Source: Melghiribacillus thermohalophilus
GTDB taxonomy: Bacteria > Bacillota > Bacilli > Bacillales > Alkalibacillaceae
Reading direction: 5' to 3'
NCBI RefSeq assembly: GCF_004342905.1
Contig: NZ_SMAN01000011.1
Span: forward strand, 1 to 64,000
Length of the DNA stretch: 64,000 nt
Both the position numbers and the translations under genes were made by a program. The notes under the pieces were generated by a model that did not search any database, had not been told where the DNA came from, and was given only the letters and a program-made list of their open reading frames with translations. Of the stretch, positions 19,335 to 31,115 are shown piece by piece (the stretch's first letter is position 1; each line of letters opens with the position of its first letter).

Positions 19335-19370
19335 AAGGTTGCGAGGATGGGGAACCATTTCGCAACCTTT
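19335..19370 (+). promoter_or_regulatory. Strong intercistronic hairpin between rplK and rplA
   Basis: AAGGTTGCGA (19335-19344) pairs perfectly with TCGCAACCTT (19360-19369). Only a short T run follows, so termination would be partial. Outside it CCCAC (19303-19307) could close against GTGGG (19375-19379), making one larger domain between the two genes. It could be an attenuator or an RNA processing site. Confidence 0.55.
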
Positions 19371-19418
19371 ATTAGTGGGAGGTTCAGCCGTTAAAACCAC
19401 ATTTGAGGAGGAAATGTT

Positions 19419-20117
19419 ATGGCTAAGAAAGGAAAAAAGTATTTAGAAGCTTTAAAACTGATTGATCGTACAAAAGCTTACGGCATTAATGAAGCAGTGG
19501 AACTGGTGAAAAAGACTGCTACGGCTTCATTTGATGAAACCGTTGATGCTGCATTCCGTCTCGGGGTCGATCCGAAAAAAGCGGATCAGCAAATTCGCGG
19601 AGCTATGGTACTACCGCATGGAACTGGTAAAACCCAGAAAGTTCTTGTTTTCGCAAAAGGTGAAAAAGCAAGAGAAGCAGAGGCAGCCGGCGCAGATTAT
19701 GTAGGTGAGCAGGATCTTATCAACAAAATCAATCAAGGCTGGTTTGATTTTGATGTAGTCGTTGCTACTCCTGACATGATGGCCGAAGTCGGTAAACTCG
19801 GACGTGTCCTTGGACCTAAAGGGCTCATGCCAAACCCCAAGACAGGAACCGTAACATTTGAAGTGGAAAAAGCTGTAAAAGAAATCAAGGCCGGTAAAAT
19901 TGAATACCGTGTGGACAAATCTGGTAACATTCACGTTCCAATCGGAAAAGTATCCTTTGATAATCAAAAACTTGTGGAAAACTTTGAAGCGCTTGTAGAA
20001 ACCCTAATCAAAGCTAAACCACAATCTTCAAAAGGTACTTACATGCGCAATGCAGCCATTTCTTCTACCATGGGTCCTGGAATCCGTGTGGATGTTTCCG
20101 GATATGTACGCAAATAA
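19419..20117 (+). CDS. rplA: 50S ribosomal protein L1
   Basis: L1 (232 residues) forms the L1 stalk and usually represses its own operon by binding the mRNA leader. The full protein is present, including the conserved [15 protein letters not shown] segment (about 127-141) and the C-terminal [13 protein letters not shown] 19419 follows GAGGAGG with normal spacing. The 117-bp gap from rplK holds the hairpin at 19335-19370. Confidence 0.97.
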   Translation: MAKKGKKYLEALKLIDRTKAYGINEAVELVKKTATASFDETVDAAFRLGVDPKKADQQIRGAMVLPHGTGKTQKVLVFAKGEKAREAEAAGADYVGEQDLINKINQGWFDFDVVVATPDMMAEVGKLGRVLGPKGLMPNPKTGTVTFEVEKAVKEIKAGKIEYRVDKSGNIHVPIGKVSFDNQKLVENFEALVETLIKAKPQSSKGTYMRNAAISSTMGPGIRVDVSGYVRK

Positions 20118-20120
20118 AAA

Positions 20121-20149
20121 TTGACTTTCACGCTGGAGTTCGTTATAAT
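20121..20149 (+). promoter_or_regulatory. rplJ-rplL promoter
   Basis: TTGACT (20121-20126), 17 bp and TATAAT (20144-20149) form a near-perfect sigma-A promoter starting just after the rplA stop. Confidence 0.9.
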
Positions 20150-20154
20150 GGCTC

Positions 20155-20305
20155 TGGCAAAATGAATACATGCATTATACCGTAGACAGTAGGTGCGGTT
20201 CATTCGCTTAATTTCCTACCGAGGTATACGAGTCGGAAATCAACTGCATGGTTTAGCTGTGCAGATTTACGATACGTGCCTCCATGTCTATGGAGGCATT
20301 TTTTT
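20155..20305 (+). ncRNA. L10 leader RNA of rplJ-rplL
   Basis: The leader before rplJ matches the Bacillota L10 leader: a branched fold that includes CTGCATGGTTTAGCTGTGCAG (as a CTGCA/TGCAG hairpin near 20244-20263). It ends in a strong terminator, TGCCTCCAT (20277-20285) with ATGGAGGCA (20290-20298), and seven T at 20299-20305. L10, bound with L7/L12, is known to bind such leaders and promote premature termination, which matches L10-L12 synthesis to ribosome need. Confidence 0.88.
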
Positions 20306-20352
20306 AGATTTTCGCACCTGCGGTATAGTGACGGGAACAGGAGGTGGAATGG

Positions 20353-20853
20353 ATGAGCAAAACCCTTGAACACAAAAAACAAATGGTAACTGAAATTGCT
20401 GAAAAATTACAGAACAGTAAGTCAACGATTCTTGTTGACTACCGCGGCCTGAATGTTGAAGAAGTAACTGAACTTCGCAAACAGCTTCGTGAAGCGGGAG
20501 TTGATTTTAAAGTATACAAAAATACGATGACTCGCCGTGCTGCTGAGAAGGCAGATTTAACGGAACTGAATGACATTCTTACTGGACCGACTGCCATAGC
20601 GTTCAGTGACGAAGATGTAGTGGCTCCTGCCAAAGTGTTAAACAACTTTGCAAAGGATCACGAAGCTCTTGAAATTAAAGGTGGAGTGATTGAAGGAAAC
20701 ATCGCTTCTCTTGAACAAATTAAAGAGCTTGCAGATCTTCCATCCTACGAAGGTTTGCTTTCTATGCTGCTCAGCGTGCTTCAGGCTCCTGTGCGCAATT
20801 TTGCATATGCCGCAAAGGCCATTGCCGACCAAAAAGAAGAAGCAGGTGCTTAA
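20353..20853 (+). CDS. rplJ: 50S ribosomal protein L10
   Basis: L10 (166 residues) anchors the L7/L12 dimers at the stalk base. The N-terminal rRNA-binding domain includes [20 protein letters not shown], and the C-terminal helix (about 135-166) carries L12-binding sites. ATG 20353 is 8 nt after AGGAGG (20339-20344); the upstream GTG 20344 overlaps that site. It is preceded by its own leader RNA and followed by rplL. Confidence 0.97.
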   Translation: MSKTLEHKKQMVTEIAEKLQNSKSTILVDYRGLNVEEVTELRKQLREAGVDFKVYKNTMTRRAAEKADLTELNDILTGPTAIAFSDEDVVAPAKVLNNFAKDHEALEIKGGVIEGNIASLEQIKELADLPSYEGLLSMLLSVLQAPVRNFAYAAKAIADQKEEAGA

Positions 20854-20904
20854 TCGCCTGATTCTGAACGTCTGATAAAACAAAATATTTGAGGAGGAAT
20901 TAAG

Positions 20905-21270
20905 ATGACGAAAGAACAAATTATTGATGCGCTTAAAGAGATGACTGTTCTTGAACTTAACGAACTTGTTAAAGCGATTGAAGAAGAATTTGGTGTAACT
21001 GCTGCAGCTCCTGTGGCTGTTGCAGGCGGTGCAGCTGGTGGAGATGCTGCTGAAGAAAAATCTGAATTTGATGTCGTACTTACCGATGCAGGAAGCTCTA
21101 AAATCAAAGTGGTTAAAGCTGTACGCGAAATCACTGGTCTTGGCTTGAAAGATGCAAAAGACTTAGTCGATAACGCTCCAAAACCAGTTAAAGAAGGCGT
21201 TGCAAAAGAAGAAGCTGAAGAACTGAAAGCTAAACTTGAAGAAGCAGGTGCTTCTGTAGAGTTGAAGTAA
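20905..21270 (+). CDS. rplL: 50S ribosomal protein L7/L12
   Basis: L7/L12 (121 residues) recruits translation factors. An N-terminal dimerisation domain (about 1-31), an alanine- and glycine-rich hinge (about 32-53), and a C-terminal factor-binding domain with [21 protein letters not shown] are clear. GAGGAGG precedes ATG 20905. The strong terminator at 21291-21321 ends the unit. Confidence 0.98.
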   Translation: MTKEQIIDALKEMTVLELNELVKAIEEEFGVTAAAPVAVAGGAAGGDAAEEKSEFDVVLTDAGSSKIKVVKAVREITGLGLKDAKDLVDNAPKPVKEGVAKEEAEELKAKLEEAGASVELK

Positions 21271-21290
21271 GTCGCTGAAATGAAATGAGT

Positions 21291-21323
21291 AAAGCTCGCT
21301 GTTTACCGGCGGGCTTTGCTTTT
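21291..21323 (+). terminator. Terminator after rplL
   Basis: AAAGCTCGC (21291-21299) pairs with GCGGGCTTT (21309-21317) with one T-G pair, followed by GCTTTTT. It would reduce read-through into the methyltransferase gene and rpoB. Confidence 0.8.
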
Positions 21324-21410
21324 TATATCTTATTCCAGGGCATTTTTTCATGAGCCATTTTGATTAAGGATGATGCCATCTGGTAAAAATGAATTCTGGA
21401 AGGTGTTAGC

Positions 21411-22013
21411 ATGGATCACTACTATTCAAAAGACCCGGCATCCAAAAGTGAACCGGTAACCTGGAAGGAACATCTCCGGGAGAAAACATTCATATTTACT
21501 TCGGATCATGGTGTTTTTTCTAAAGGAAAAGTTGATTTTGGTTCCAGAACCTTAATTGAATATTTTGAAGAGCCTGAGGTAGAAGGTCCGATTGTGGATG
21601 TGGGCTGTGGTTACGGTCCTATTGGACTTTCCCTGGCACATCGTTACCCATCCCGTCATGTATACATGATAGATGTGAATCAACGGGCCCTGGAGCTTGC
21701 GAGAAAGAATGCAGCGGATAATCATATAACAAATGTTACTGTCCGGGAAAGTGATCTGCTGGATGGTGTTTCGGAACAGAAGTTTGCTGCCATCGTTTCA
21801 AATCCCCCGGTTCGTGCCGGAAAAAATATTGTTCACCGTCTATTTGAAGACAGTTTTCATGCACTGCTCACAGGCGGGGAACTCTGGATCGTTCTTCAAA
21901 AAAAACAGGGAGCACCTTCCGCGAAGAAAAAACTTGAGGAAATCTTTGGCCATGCCGATATAAGAAAAAGAAACAAAGGATATTACATTATTGTTGCAAA
22001 AAAGTTTGACTGA
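21411..22013 (+). CDS. RsmC-like class I SAM-dependent methyltransferase
   Basis: This 200-residue protein is a Rossmann-fold methyltransferase of the RsmC type, matching B. subtilis YbxB. SAM motif I is VDVGCGYGPIG (about 61-71), the acidic loop is MIDVNQRALELARKNA, and the catalytic motif is SNPPVRAGK, as in enzymes methylating the exocyclic N2 of guanine in 16S rRNA. It is half the length of E. coli RsmC, lacking its N-terminal pseudo-domain, which is normal in Bacillota. The exact target is inferred. It lies between rplL and rpoB; its 3-prime end overlaps the probable rpoB promoter. Confidence 0.88.
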   Translation: MDHYYSKDPASKSEPVTWKEHLREKTFIFTSDHGVFSKGKVDFGSRTLIEYFEEPEVEGPIVDVGCGYGPIGLSLAHRYPSRHVYMIDVNQRALELARKNAADNHITNVTVRESDLLDGVSEQKFAAIVSNPPVRAGKNIVHRLFEDSFHALLTGGELWIVLQKKQGAPSAKKKLEEIFGHADIRKRNKGYYIIVAKKFD

Positions 22014-22034
22014 ACGTTTTAGCTATGCTAATAT
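22006..22034 (+). promoter_or_regulatory. Probable rpoB promoter with extended -10
   Basis: TTGACT (22006-22011), overlapping the stop of the methyltransferase gene, 17 bp, then TAATAT (22029-22034) preceded by TGC, an extended -10. Transcription from here gives a leader of about 420 nt before rpoB. Another -10-like TATAAT at 22116-22121 lacks a convincing -35. Confidence 0.65.
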
Positions 22035-22150
22035 TGAAAAATGCCAACATATAAAAACTCTTGTCAAGGGGAATTTTTCATGGCATGAGATGTATATTTC
22101 ACCTCTGTTATGGGATATAATGGTAAAACTGAGAATAAACAATCATAAGC

Positions 22151-22180
22151 GGTTTTCATAGCAAAACCCTTTTTCTTTTT
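22151..22180 (+). terminator. Weak terminator-like hairpin early in the rpoB leader
   Basis: GGTTTT (22151-22156) pairs with AAAACC (22163-22168) around CATAGC, followed by CTTTTTCTTTTT. It may end transcripts from rplJ-rplL-methyltransferase or be the first control point in the rpoB leader. Confidence 0.6.
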
Positions 22181-22214
22181 GTCTAACGTTAGAGAGAATG
22201 AAAATAGGATAGGC

Positions 22215-22431
22215 CATTCGTTTTATATACGATTTTCTGAAGCAGCGATCCCGTCGTTTAAATGGACTGATCTACTGGCTTTGACCGACCGATCTCTCCC
22301 ATGTATTTTGCGGAATTTTCGGCCGGTTAAGTGATATAAAACGAATGTACCATATAACATGCTTATGTGGGCAGAGGAGGCCTGCATAATCTATGTTCGG
22401 CATGCACTTTTTTGCCGGACCCTTTGTTTTT
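22215..22431 (+). ncRNA. Structured rpoB leader RNA ending in a terminator-like hairpin (candidate)
   Basis: A perfect 14-bp helix joins CATTCGTTTTATAT (22215-22228) to ATATAAAACGAATG (22334-22347). Directly inside its right arm, TTGACCGACCGA (22281-22292) pairs with TCGGCCGGTTAA (22319-22330) with one mismatch and one G-T pair. A small AGCGA/TCGTT hairpin can form between, giving a multibranched domain. A second hairpin follows: TTATGTGGGC (22363-22372) with GCCTGCATAA (22380-22389), loop AGAGGAG. Last comes GTTCGGCA (22395-22402) with TGCCGGAC (22413-22420) and a T-rich tail to 22431, an intrinsic-terminator shape 30 nt before rpoB. The function is inferred as attenuation of rpoBC. Confidence 0.6.
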
Positions 22432-22460
22432 AAATTATGTTTGTTTGAGGGGTGAATCAG

Positions 22461-25400
22461 TTGACAGGTCAACTAGTTCAATATGGTCGACACCGCCAGC
22501 GAAGAAGTTACGCGCGTATCAGTGAAGTTCTGGAATTGCCAAACTTAATCGAAATTCAAACCGCTTCATATGAATGGTTCCTCGAAGAAGGTTTGAGAGA
22601 GATGTTTCAGGACATTTCCCCGATCGAAGACTTCACCGGAAACCTTTCATTAGAATTTGTAGATTATAGTCTGGGTGAACCGAAGTACCCGGTGGACGAA
22701 GCAAAAGAGCGAGACGTCACGTATTCAGCTCCTCTTCGTGTAAAGGTACGACTGCTGAATAAAGAAACAGGGGAAGTAAAAGAGCAGGAAGTGTTCATGG
22801 GGGATTTTCCTCTGATGACAGACACAGGCACCTTTATTATTAATGGTGCAGAACGTGTCATCGTATCTCAGCTCGTCCGTTCTCCAAGTGTTTATTACAG
22901 TGAAAAGATGGATAAAAACGGCAAAAAAGGATATACGGCTACCGTCATTCCAAACCGTGGAGCATGGCTTGAGTTTGAGACTGATGCAAAAGATGTGGTA
23001 CATGTACGAATTGACCGAACAAGAAAATTGCCAATCACAGTGCTGCTCCGTGCCCTGGGATTTAGCACAGATGAAGATATAATCGAACTGCTCGGAGACA
23101 ACCTGTTTTTGAGAAATACGCTAGAAAAAGACAATACAGAAAACAGCGAAAAAGCGCTTCTGGAAATTTATGAACGTCTGCGTCCGGGAGAACCGCCCAC
23201 TGTTGAAAATGCAAAGAGCCTGCTGATCTCCCGTTTCTTTGACCCTAAACGATATGACCTTGCTCACGTGGGACGTTATAAGATCAACAAAAAACTCCAT
23301 ATTAAAAATCGTATATTTAACCAGATCCTTGCGGAAAACATTGTTGATGCGGAAACTGGCGAAGTGATTGCCCGTGAAGGTGACCGAATGGATCGCCGTT
23401 TGCTGAATAGAATATTACCTTACCTGGAAAATGAGGAAAACAGGCTGGGTGAGCAAATTCTAGAGCCTCATGAAGGGGTTTTGGATGACCCGATTAAGAT
23501 TCAGTCCATTAAAATTTACGACCCAACTGATCCCGAAGGCGAAAAAACGCTGAATGTGATCAGCAATGCCCAGGTAGAAGATGGTGTAAAAAACATTACA
23601 CCGGCCGACATCATTGCTTCAATCAGCTATTTCTTTAACTTGTTACATGAAGTAGGAGATACTGACGATATTGACCATCTGGGAAATCGTCGCCTTCGTT
23701 CGGTTGGTGAATTATTGCAGAACCAGTTCCGGATTGGTTTATCGAGAATGGAACGTGTGGTCCGTGAACGAATGTCGATTCAGGATACGAGTTCCATTAC
23801 ACCTCAGCAATTGATCAATATTCGTCCAGTCATCGCATCGATCAAGGAATTTTTCGGCAGTTCTCAGCTGTCTCAGTTTATGGACCAGACGAATCCGCTG
23901 GCAGAATTAACCCATAAACGGAGGCTGTCAGCCCTTGGACCGGGCGGTCTTACCAGGGAACGCGCAGGATTTGAAGTCCGTGACGTTCACTATTCGCATT
24001 ATGGCCGTATGTGTCCGATTGAGACGCCTGAGGGTCCAAACATTGGCTTGATTAATTCCCTATCTTCATATGCGAAAGTCAATAAGTTTGGATTTATCGA
24101 AACACCTTATCGCAGAATAGATCCTGAAACGGGAAAGGTAACGGCGCAAATCGACTACCTGACAGCTGACGAAGAAGACAATTATGTCGTCGCCCAGGCG
24201 AATGCACGTCTCGATGACGAGGGTAACTTTATTGATGAGGAAGTCATTGCCCGTTTCCGGGGGGAAAACATTGTGGTTCCCCGGGACCGTGTAGACTATA
24301 TGGATGTTTCCCCTAAACAGGTCGTTTCAGCTGCAACAGCCTGTATCCCTTTCCTGGAAAACGACGACTCCAACCGGGCTTTAATGGGCGCAAACATGCA
24401 GCGTCAGGCAGTGCCTCTCATGCAGCCGGAAGCACCAATTGTGGGAACGGGAATGGAGTATGTTTCAGGGAAAGACTCTGGTGCAGCTGTCATCTGTAAA
24501 CATGATGGAATTGTTGAACGGGTTGAGGCTAAAGAAGTTCTCGTTCGCCGTGTTTCTGAAGTGGACGGAAAAGAAGTAAAGGGAGATTTAGACCGCTATC
24601 GCCTGCAAAAATTCGTTCGTTCAAACCAGGGTACATGTTACAATCAGCGTCCGATTGTGGAAAAGGGTGAACGGGTGAAGAAAGGTGATATTCTTGCAGA
24701 CGGGCCGTCTATGGAACAGGGAGAACTTGCCCTTGGCCGTAACGTGCTTGTTGCCTTCATGACCTGGGATGGATACAACTTTGAGGACGCAATTATCATG
24801 AGTGAGCGTCTTGTAAAAGATGATGTATATACCTCTATTCATATTGAGGAGTTTGAATCTGAAGCCCGTGACACGAAATTGGGACCGGAGGAAATCACGC
24901 GTGATATTCCAAACGTTGGGGAAGACGCCTTAAAAAACCTCGATGAACGAGGAATTGTAAGAATCGGTGCAGAAGTTTCCGATGGGGACCTGCTTGTGGG
25001 TAAGGTTACGCCTAAAGGTGTAACCGAACTGACTGCCGAAGAGCGCCTGCTTCATGCCATTTTTGGTGAAAAAGCCCGTGAAGTCCGTGACACATCTTTA
25101 CGAGTCCCCCATGGCGGAGGCGGCATTGTTCTCGATGTAAAAGTATTTAAGCGGGAAGATGGAGATGAACTGCCTCCTGGCGTCAACCAGCTTGTGCGTG
25201 TCTACATTGTTCAGAAGCGGAAGATTTCTGAAGGGGATAAGATGGCAGGACGACATGGAAACAAAGGGGTTATCTCAAAAATTTTGCCTGAAGAAGATAT
25301 GCCGTTCTTGCCGGATGGCACCCCGGTGGATATCATGTTGAACCCCCTAGGTGTACCATCCCGGATGAACATCGGTCAGGTGCTTGAGCTTCATCTCGGT

Positions 25401-26009
25401 ATGGCAGCCAGACAGCTCGGCATTCATGTGGCTTCGCCGGTATTTGACGGTGCTGATGAGGAAGACGTCTGGGAAACCCTGGATGAAGCAGGTTTGCCAC
25501 GGGACGCAAAAACCGTTCTGTACGATGGCCGTACAGGCGAACCTTTTGATAATCGAGTATCAGTCGGTGTTATGTACATGCTCAAATTGGCTCACATGGT
25601 CGATGATAAGCTACATGCACGCTCAACCGGACCATACTCACTCGTCACTCAGCAGCCGCTGGGCGGTAAAGCTCAGTTTGGTGGCCAGCGTTTTGGCGAG
25701 ATGGAGGTGTGGGCCCTTGAGGCATATGGTGCAGCATATACCTTGCAGGAGTTATTAACCGTTAAATCCGATGATGTTGTCGGCCGTGTGAAAACGTATG
25801 AAGCAATTGTTAAAGGTGAAAACGTACCAGAGCCTGGAGTGCCGGAGTCATTTAAGGTATTAATCAAAGAGCTTCAAAGCCTTGGAATGGATGTAAAAAT
25901 TCTTTCCAGTGATGAGACAGAGATCGAAATGCGCGATATCGAAGAAGACGATCAGCCTGCAGAACAGCTGGATGTCCAGGTGGATAGCAAAAAAAGTGTC
26001 ACGAAGTAA
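22461..26009 (+). CDS. rpoB: DNA-directed RNA polymerase subunit beta
   Basis: RpoB (1182 residues) forms half of the RNA polymerase active cleft. All conserved regions are present, including the rifampicin-binding cluster around residues 463-500 ([20 protein letters not shown], then [11 protein letters not shown]) with the usual sensitive-type residues, and the C-terminal [19 protein letters not shown] chose TTG 22461 because the protein then begins [20 protein letters not shown] as in B. subtilis, and GAGGGGTGA (22447-22455) is well spaced; GTG 22452 lies inside that site. It is preceded by a long structured leader and followed by rpoC after 40 bp. Confidence 0.98.
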   Translation: MTGQLVQYGRHRQRRSYARISEVLELPNLIEIQTASYEWFLEEGLREMFQDISPIEDFTGNLSLEFVDYSLGEPKYPVDEAKERDVTYSAPLRVKVRLLNKETGEVKEQEVFMGDFPLMTDTGTFIINGAERVIVSQLVRSPSVYYSEKMDKNGKKGYTATVIPNRGAWLEFETDAKDVVHVRIDRTRKLPITVLLRALGFSTDEDIIELLGDNLFLRNTLEKDNTENSEKALLEIYERLRPGEPPTVENAKSLLISRFFDPKRYDLAHVGRYKINKKLHIKNRIFNQILAENIVDAETGEVIAREGDRMDRRLLNRILPYLENEENRLGEQILEPHEGVLDDPIKIQSIKIYDPTDPEGEKTLNVISNAQVEDGVKNITPADIIASISYFFNLLHEVGDTDDIDHLGNRRLRSVGELLQNQFRIGLSRMERVVRERMSIQDTSSITPQQLINIRPVIASIKEFFGSSQLSQFMDQTNPLAELTHKRRLSALGPGGLTRERAGFEVRDVHYSHYGRMCPIETPEGPNIGLINSLSSYAKVNKFGFIETPYRRIDPETGKVTAQIDYLTADEEDNYVVAQANARLDDEGNFIDEEVIARFRGENIVVPRDRVDYMDVSPKQVVSAATACIPFLENDDSNRALMGANMQRQAVPLMQPEAPIVGTGMEYVSGKDSGAAVICKHDGIVERVEAKEVLVRRVSEVDGKEVKGDLDRYRLQKFVRSNQGTCYNQRPIVEKGERVKKGDILADGPSMEQGELALGRNVLVAFMTWDGYNFEDAIIMSERLVKDDVYTSIHIEEFESEARDTKLGPEEITRDIPNVGEDALKNLDERGIVRIGAEVSDGDLLVGKVTPKGVTELTAEERLLHAIFGEKAREVRDTSLRVPHGGGGIVLDVKVFKREDGDELPPGVNQLVRVYIVQKRKISEGDKMAGRHGNKGVISKILPEEDMPFLPDGTPVDIMLNPLGVPSRMNIGQVLELHLGMAARQLGIHVASPVFDGADEEDVWETLDEAGLPRDAKTVLYDGRTGEPFDNRVSVGVMYMLKLAHMVDDKLHARSTGPYSLVTQQPLGGKAQFGGQRFGEMEVWALEAYGAAYTLQELLTVKSDDVVGRVKTYEAIVKGENVPEPGVPESFKVLIKELQSLGMDVKILSSDETEIEMRDIEEDDQPAEQLDVQVDSKKSVTK

Positions 26010-26049
26010 TGGAATCGGTTAAACCAGGATTAAAAGGGAGGTTGGCCCC

Positions 26050-29000
26050 TTGCTAGATGTAAATAACTTTGAATTCATGAAAATCGGTTTGGCTTCACCG
26101 GATAAAATCCGCTCCTGGTCTTATGGTGAAGTAAAAAAACCAGAAACCATCAACTATCGGACCTTAAAACCTGAAAAAGACGGGTTGTTTTGTGAACGGA
26201 TTTTTGGTCCCACAAAGGACTGGGAATGTCACTGTGGAAAATATAAACGTGTTCGCTACAAAGGTGTCGTATGTGACCGATGTGGTGTAGAAGTGACAAA
26301 ATCCAAAGTGAGAAGGGAGCGGATGGGGCATATTGAACTGGCAGCCCCTGTCTCCCATATCTGGTATTTTAAAGGGATTCCCAGTCGTATGGGGCTAGTC
26401 CTTGATATGTCCCCGCGTGCACTCGAGGAAGTGATTTATTTTGCGGCCTATGTGGTGACAGATCCAGGGGATACTCCATTAGAAAAGAAACAGCTTCTTT
26501 CTGAAAAGGAATACCGTTCATACAGGGAAAAATACGGACAATCTTTTAAGGCTATGATGGGAGCGGAAGCCATCCGCAAGCTTTTAAAAGATATTGATCT
26601 GGATAAAGAAGTAGAAGCATTAAGAGAAGAGCTAAGAACAGCACAGGGTCAGCGCCGTACCCGTGCCATCAAACGTCTTGAAGTGCTTGAAGCATTCCGT
26701 CATTCTGGAAACGACCCATCCTGGATGATCCTGGATGTGCTTCCGGTTATTCCACCGGAACTCCGCCCAATGGTTCAACTGGATGGGGGACGCTTTGCTA
26801 CATCTGATTTGAATGATCTATATCGCCGTGTCATAAACCGAAACAATCGTCTGAAGCGGCTGCTTGATCTTGGAGCTCCAAGCATTATTGTTCAAAACGA
26901 AAAGCGGATGCTTCAGGAAGCGGTAGATGCACTAATTGATAACGGACGCCGGGGCCGTCCGGTAACCGGGCCTGGAAATCGCCCATTAAAATCCCTTTCC
27001 CACATGTTAAAGGGTAAGCAGGGGCGTTTCCGTCAGAACCTGTTAGGTAAGCGTGTCGACTACTCCGGACGTTCGGTCATTGTTGTGGGTCCAGGTCTGA
27101 AAATGTATCAGTGCGGTCTTCCGAAAGAAATGGCTCTGGAACTGTTTAAGCCATTTGTGATGAAAGAGCTGGTTGATCGGGGGCTGGCGCATAACATTAA
27201 GTCTGCTAAACGGAAAATTGAACGGGTACATCCGGAAGTATGGGGCGTGCTTGAAGATGTGATTAAAGAGCACCCAGTACTCCTGAACCGTGCACCGACA
27301 CTGCACAGGCTTGGTATCCAGGCATTTGAGCCAACCCTTGTTGAGGGCCGTGCCATCAGGCTGCATCCACTGGTATGTACAGCATATAACGCAGACTTTG
27401 ATGGAGATCAGATGGCGGTTCACGTACCACTTTCCGCCGAAGCCCAGGCGGAAGCACGTATCCTGATGCTTGCTGCCCAAAACATCCTGAATCCTAAAGA
27501 CGGTAAGCCAGTAGTCACACCGTCACAGGACATGGTGTTAGGAAACTATTACCTGACTCTGGAGCGTAAAGGGGCAATTGGTGAAGGGAAAGTATTTAAA
27601 GATGCCAATGAAGCGTTGATTGCTTACCAAAATGGATATGTGCATCTTCATTCACGGATTGCAGTCGATGCAGGCTCATTAAATAATGAGACATTCACCG
27701 AAGATCAGAACAATATGCTTCTTTTAACAACGGTCGGAAAACTGATTTTCAATGAGATGCTGCCAAATTCATTCCCATACATTAATGAACCGACTGCAAA
27801 CAATCTTGAAAATAAAACTCCAGAAAAATATTTTGTACCAAAGGGTACCAATGTGAAAGAGGAATTCGAAAAACGAGATCTTGTTCCTCCGTTTAAGAAA
27901 GGTATCCTTGGGGATATTATCGCAGAGGTATTCAAGCGCTTTAAAATTACGGAAACATCCAAAATGCTTGACCGCATGAAGGATCTTGGTTTCCATTACT
28001 CAACTAAAGCCGGGATTACAATTGGCATTTCCGATATCGTTGTATTGCCTGAAAAGCAAGAAATTCTTGAAAAAGCCCAGGCTAAAATCGATAAGGTCAT
28101 GAAACAGTTCCGCCGGGGACTTATTACAGAAGAAGAGCGCTATGACCGTGTGATCAGCACCTGGACGGAAGCGAAGGACGAAATTCAGGATAAACTGATG
28201 GGCTCTCTGGATTCACACAACCCGATCTTTATGATGAGTGATTCCGGTGCACGGGGTAACGCATCCAACTTCACGCAGCTTGCAGGTATGCGTGGTCTGA
28301 TGGCCAACCCGGCCGGACGGATTATCGAGCTTCCGATTAAATCCAGCTTCCGTGAGGGTCTGACGGTACTGGAATACTTCATTTCCACTCACGGAGCCCG
28401 TAAAGGTCTTGCGGATACAGCTCTGAAGACAGCCGACTCAGGTTACTTAACCCGACGTCTAGTAGATGTCGCCCAGGATGTGATTGTCCGGGAAGACGAC
28501 TGCGGAACCGACCGGGGCATGACCGTGCGTGCTCTGAAAGATGGCAACGAAGAAATCGTACCATTGTACGACCGCCTTGTAGGGCGTACAGCCTTTCGAA
28601 CGATCCGTAACCCAGAAACAGGCGAAACCATTGTTAAACGCAATAATATGATTTCGGAAGACCAGGCGAAGCAAATTGTAGAGTCTGGTATAGAAGAAGT
28701 CGAAATCCGCTCTGTGTTTACATGTAACACCCGCCACGGTGTCTGTAAAAAATGTTACGGGCGCAACCTGGCAATCGGCGACGAGGTGGAAGTTGGAGAG
28801 GCAGTCGGAATTATCGCTGCACAGTCTATTGGAGAACCAGGGACACAGCTTACCATGCGTACCTTCCACACAGGCGGTGTAGCGGGAGATGACATTACTC
28901 AGGGTCTGCCCCGTATTCAGGAGCTGTTTGAGGCCCGTAATCCAAAAGGTCAGGCTGTCATCAGTGAAGTATTTGGTACTGTTGAAGAAATTAATGAACT

Positions 29001-29661
29001 TAAGGATAAATTGGAAATTGTTGTACAGGGTGATGTTGAAAAACGATCCTACACAGCACCCCTCAGTGCAAGGATCAAAGTTTCCGTCGGCGATTCAGTT
29101 GTTGCTGGCCAGGAACTGACAGAGGGTTCTGTCGATCCAAAGGAACTCCTGAAAGTACAAGGCGTGGAAGGGGTTCAGGAATATTTGCTTCGCGAAGTAC
29201 AAAAGGTTTATCGTATACAGGGTGTAGAAATCAGCGACAAGCATATTGAGGTTATGGTGCGCCAGATGCTCCGGAAAGTCCGTGTGGTAGATGCCGGAGA
29301 TACAGATGTCCTTCCAGGTTCACTGCTTGAAGTGTTCCAATTTAAAGATGCTAACCGAAAAGCCATACAGGAAGGCAAACAGCCAGCAGTGGGACGTCCG
29401 ATCATTCTCGGTATTACAAAAGCATCCCTTGAGACAGACTCATTTCTGTCTGCAGCATCCTTCCAGGAAACAACCAGAGTGCTTACGGATGCCGCTATCA
29501 AAGGGAAAACAGATGAACTGCTCGGCTTAAAAGAAAATGTCATCATCGGTAAACTGGTGCCAGCAGGAACCGGTATGAACCGTTACCGCAAACTGAATGT
29601 ACAGAAGAATGAAGTTGAAGCAACAGAAGAAGAGAGCCGGGAAGAAATAACAGCACAATAA
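26050..29661 (+). CDS. rpoC: DNA-directed RNA polymerase subunit beta-prime
   Basis: RpoC (1203 residues) carries the catalytic metal site NADFDGDQ (Asp449, Asp451, Asp453). The N-terminal zinc ribbon has Cys60, Cys62, Cys75 and Cys78; a second zinc site lies in the DDCGTDRG and [13 protein letters not shown] segments. The trigger loop region ([11 protein letters not shown]) is intact. The TTG 26050 start, behind GGGAGGT, gives the standard MLDVNNFE N-terminus. The size is normal, without lineage-specific insertions. It is cotranscribed with rpoB. Confidence 0.98.
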   Translation: MLDVNNFEFMKIGLASPDKIRSWSYGEVKKPETINYRTLKPEKDGLFCERIFGPTKDWECHCGKYKRVRYKGVVCDRCGVEVTKSKVRRERMGHIELAAPVSHIWYFKGIPSRMGLVLDMSPRALEEVIYFAAYVVTDPGDTPLEKKQLLSEKEYRSYREKYGQSFKAMMGAEAIRKLLKDIDLDKEVEALREELRTAQGQRRTRAIKRLEVLEAFRHSGNDPSWMILDVLPVIPPELRPMVQLDGGRFATSDLNDLYRRVINRNNRLKRLLDLGAPSIIVQNEKRMLQEAVDALIDNGRRGRPVTGPGNRPLKSLSHMLKGKQGRFRQNLLGKRVDYSGRSVIVVGPGLKMYQCGLPKEMALELFKPFVMKELVDRGLAHNIKSAKRKIERVHPEVWGVLEDVIKEHPVLLNRAPTLHRLGIQAFEPTLVEGRAIRLHPLVCTAYNADFDGDQMAVHVPLSAEAQAEARILMLAAQNILNPKDGKPVVTPSQDMVLGNYYLTLERKGAIGEGKVFKDANEALIAYQNGYVHLHSRIAVDAGSLNNETFTEDQNNMLLLTTVGKLIFNEMLPNSFPYINEPTANNLENKTPEKYFVPKGTNVKEEFEKRDLVPPFKKGILGDIIAEVFKRFKITETSKMLDRMKDLGFHYSTKAGITIGISDIVVLPEKQEILEKAQAKIDKVMKQFRRGLITEEERYDRVISTWTEAKDEIQDKLMGSLDSHNPIFMMSDSGARGNASNFTQLAGMRGLMANPAGRIIELPIKSSFREGLTVLEYFISTHGARKGLADTALKTADSGYLTRRLVDVAQDVIVREDDCGTDRGMTVRALKDGNEEIVPLYDRLVGRTAFRTIRNPETGETIVKRNNMISEDQAKQIVESGIEEVEIRSVFTCNTRHGVCKKCYGRNLAIGDEVEVGEAVGIIAAQSIGEPGTQLTMRTFHTGGVAGDDITQGLPRIQELFEARNPKGQAVISEVFGTVEEINELKDKLEIVVQGDVEKRSYTAPLSARIKVSVGDSVVAGQELTEGSVDPKELLKVQGVEGVQEYLLREVQKVYRIQGVEISDKHIEVMVRQMLRKVRVVDAGDTDVLPGSLLEVFQFKDANRKAIQEGKQPAVGRPIILGITKASLETDSFLSAASFQETTRVLTDAAIKGKTDELLGLKENVIIGKLVPAGTGMNRYRKLNVQKNEVEATEEESREEITAQ

Positions 29662-29682
29662 CTGGATAGGATGAGGAAAATC

Positions 29683-29756
29683 GGAAGCACCTTGAATTTT
29701 TAAAAATATCGTTGACATGAACAAATGAGAAGTGATAATATATTCAAGGTGCTTCC
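29683..29756 (+). promoter_or_regulatory. Promoter bracketed by a 15-bp perfect inverted repeat
   Basis: GGAAGCACCTTGAAT (29683-29697) and its exact reverse complement ATTCAAGGTGCTTCC (29742-29756) flank a promoter: TTGACA (29712-29717), 18 bp, TAATAT (29736-29741). The right arm begins one base after the -10 and spans the expected start site. In DNA it could be a repressor operator or looping site; in read-through RNA from rpoC it would form a long hairpin, but without a T run. It controls the L7Ae-like gene and perhaps the whole str operon. Confidence 0.75.
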
Positions 29757-29785
29757 ATTACCTTGTTACTTTGGAGGATATACCA

Positions 29786-30549
<764 letters not shown>

Positions 30550-30594
30550 TCGGATATCTCGTACTAGTTCTACGACATTTTGAAAGGAGGGTGA

Positions 30595-31068
<474 letters not shown>

Positions 31069-31115
31069 TCGCATTCGAACATTCTTAAACTACATTTCAG
31101 GAAGGAGAAAGTTGC

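Noticed and set aside
22116-22121. Second promoter -10 (TATAAT) before rpoB
   Set aside because: No acceptable -35 is found at 16-18 bp; the promoter at 22006-22034 explains transcription better.
22182-22193. 12-bp palindrome TCTAACGTTAGA in the rpoB leader
   Set aside because: It could be an operator half-site pair or chance; it has no clear relation to a promoter, so I do not call it.
28459-28869. Long minus-strand open frame inside rpoC, and similar ones such as 55879-56295 in purB
   Set aside because: They are shadows of strongly coding + strand genes: no start signals, no family motifs, and low-complexity translations.
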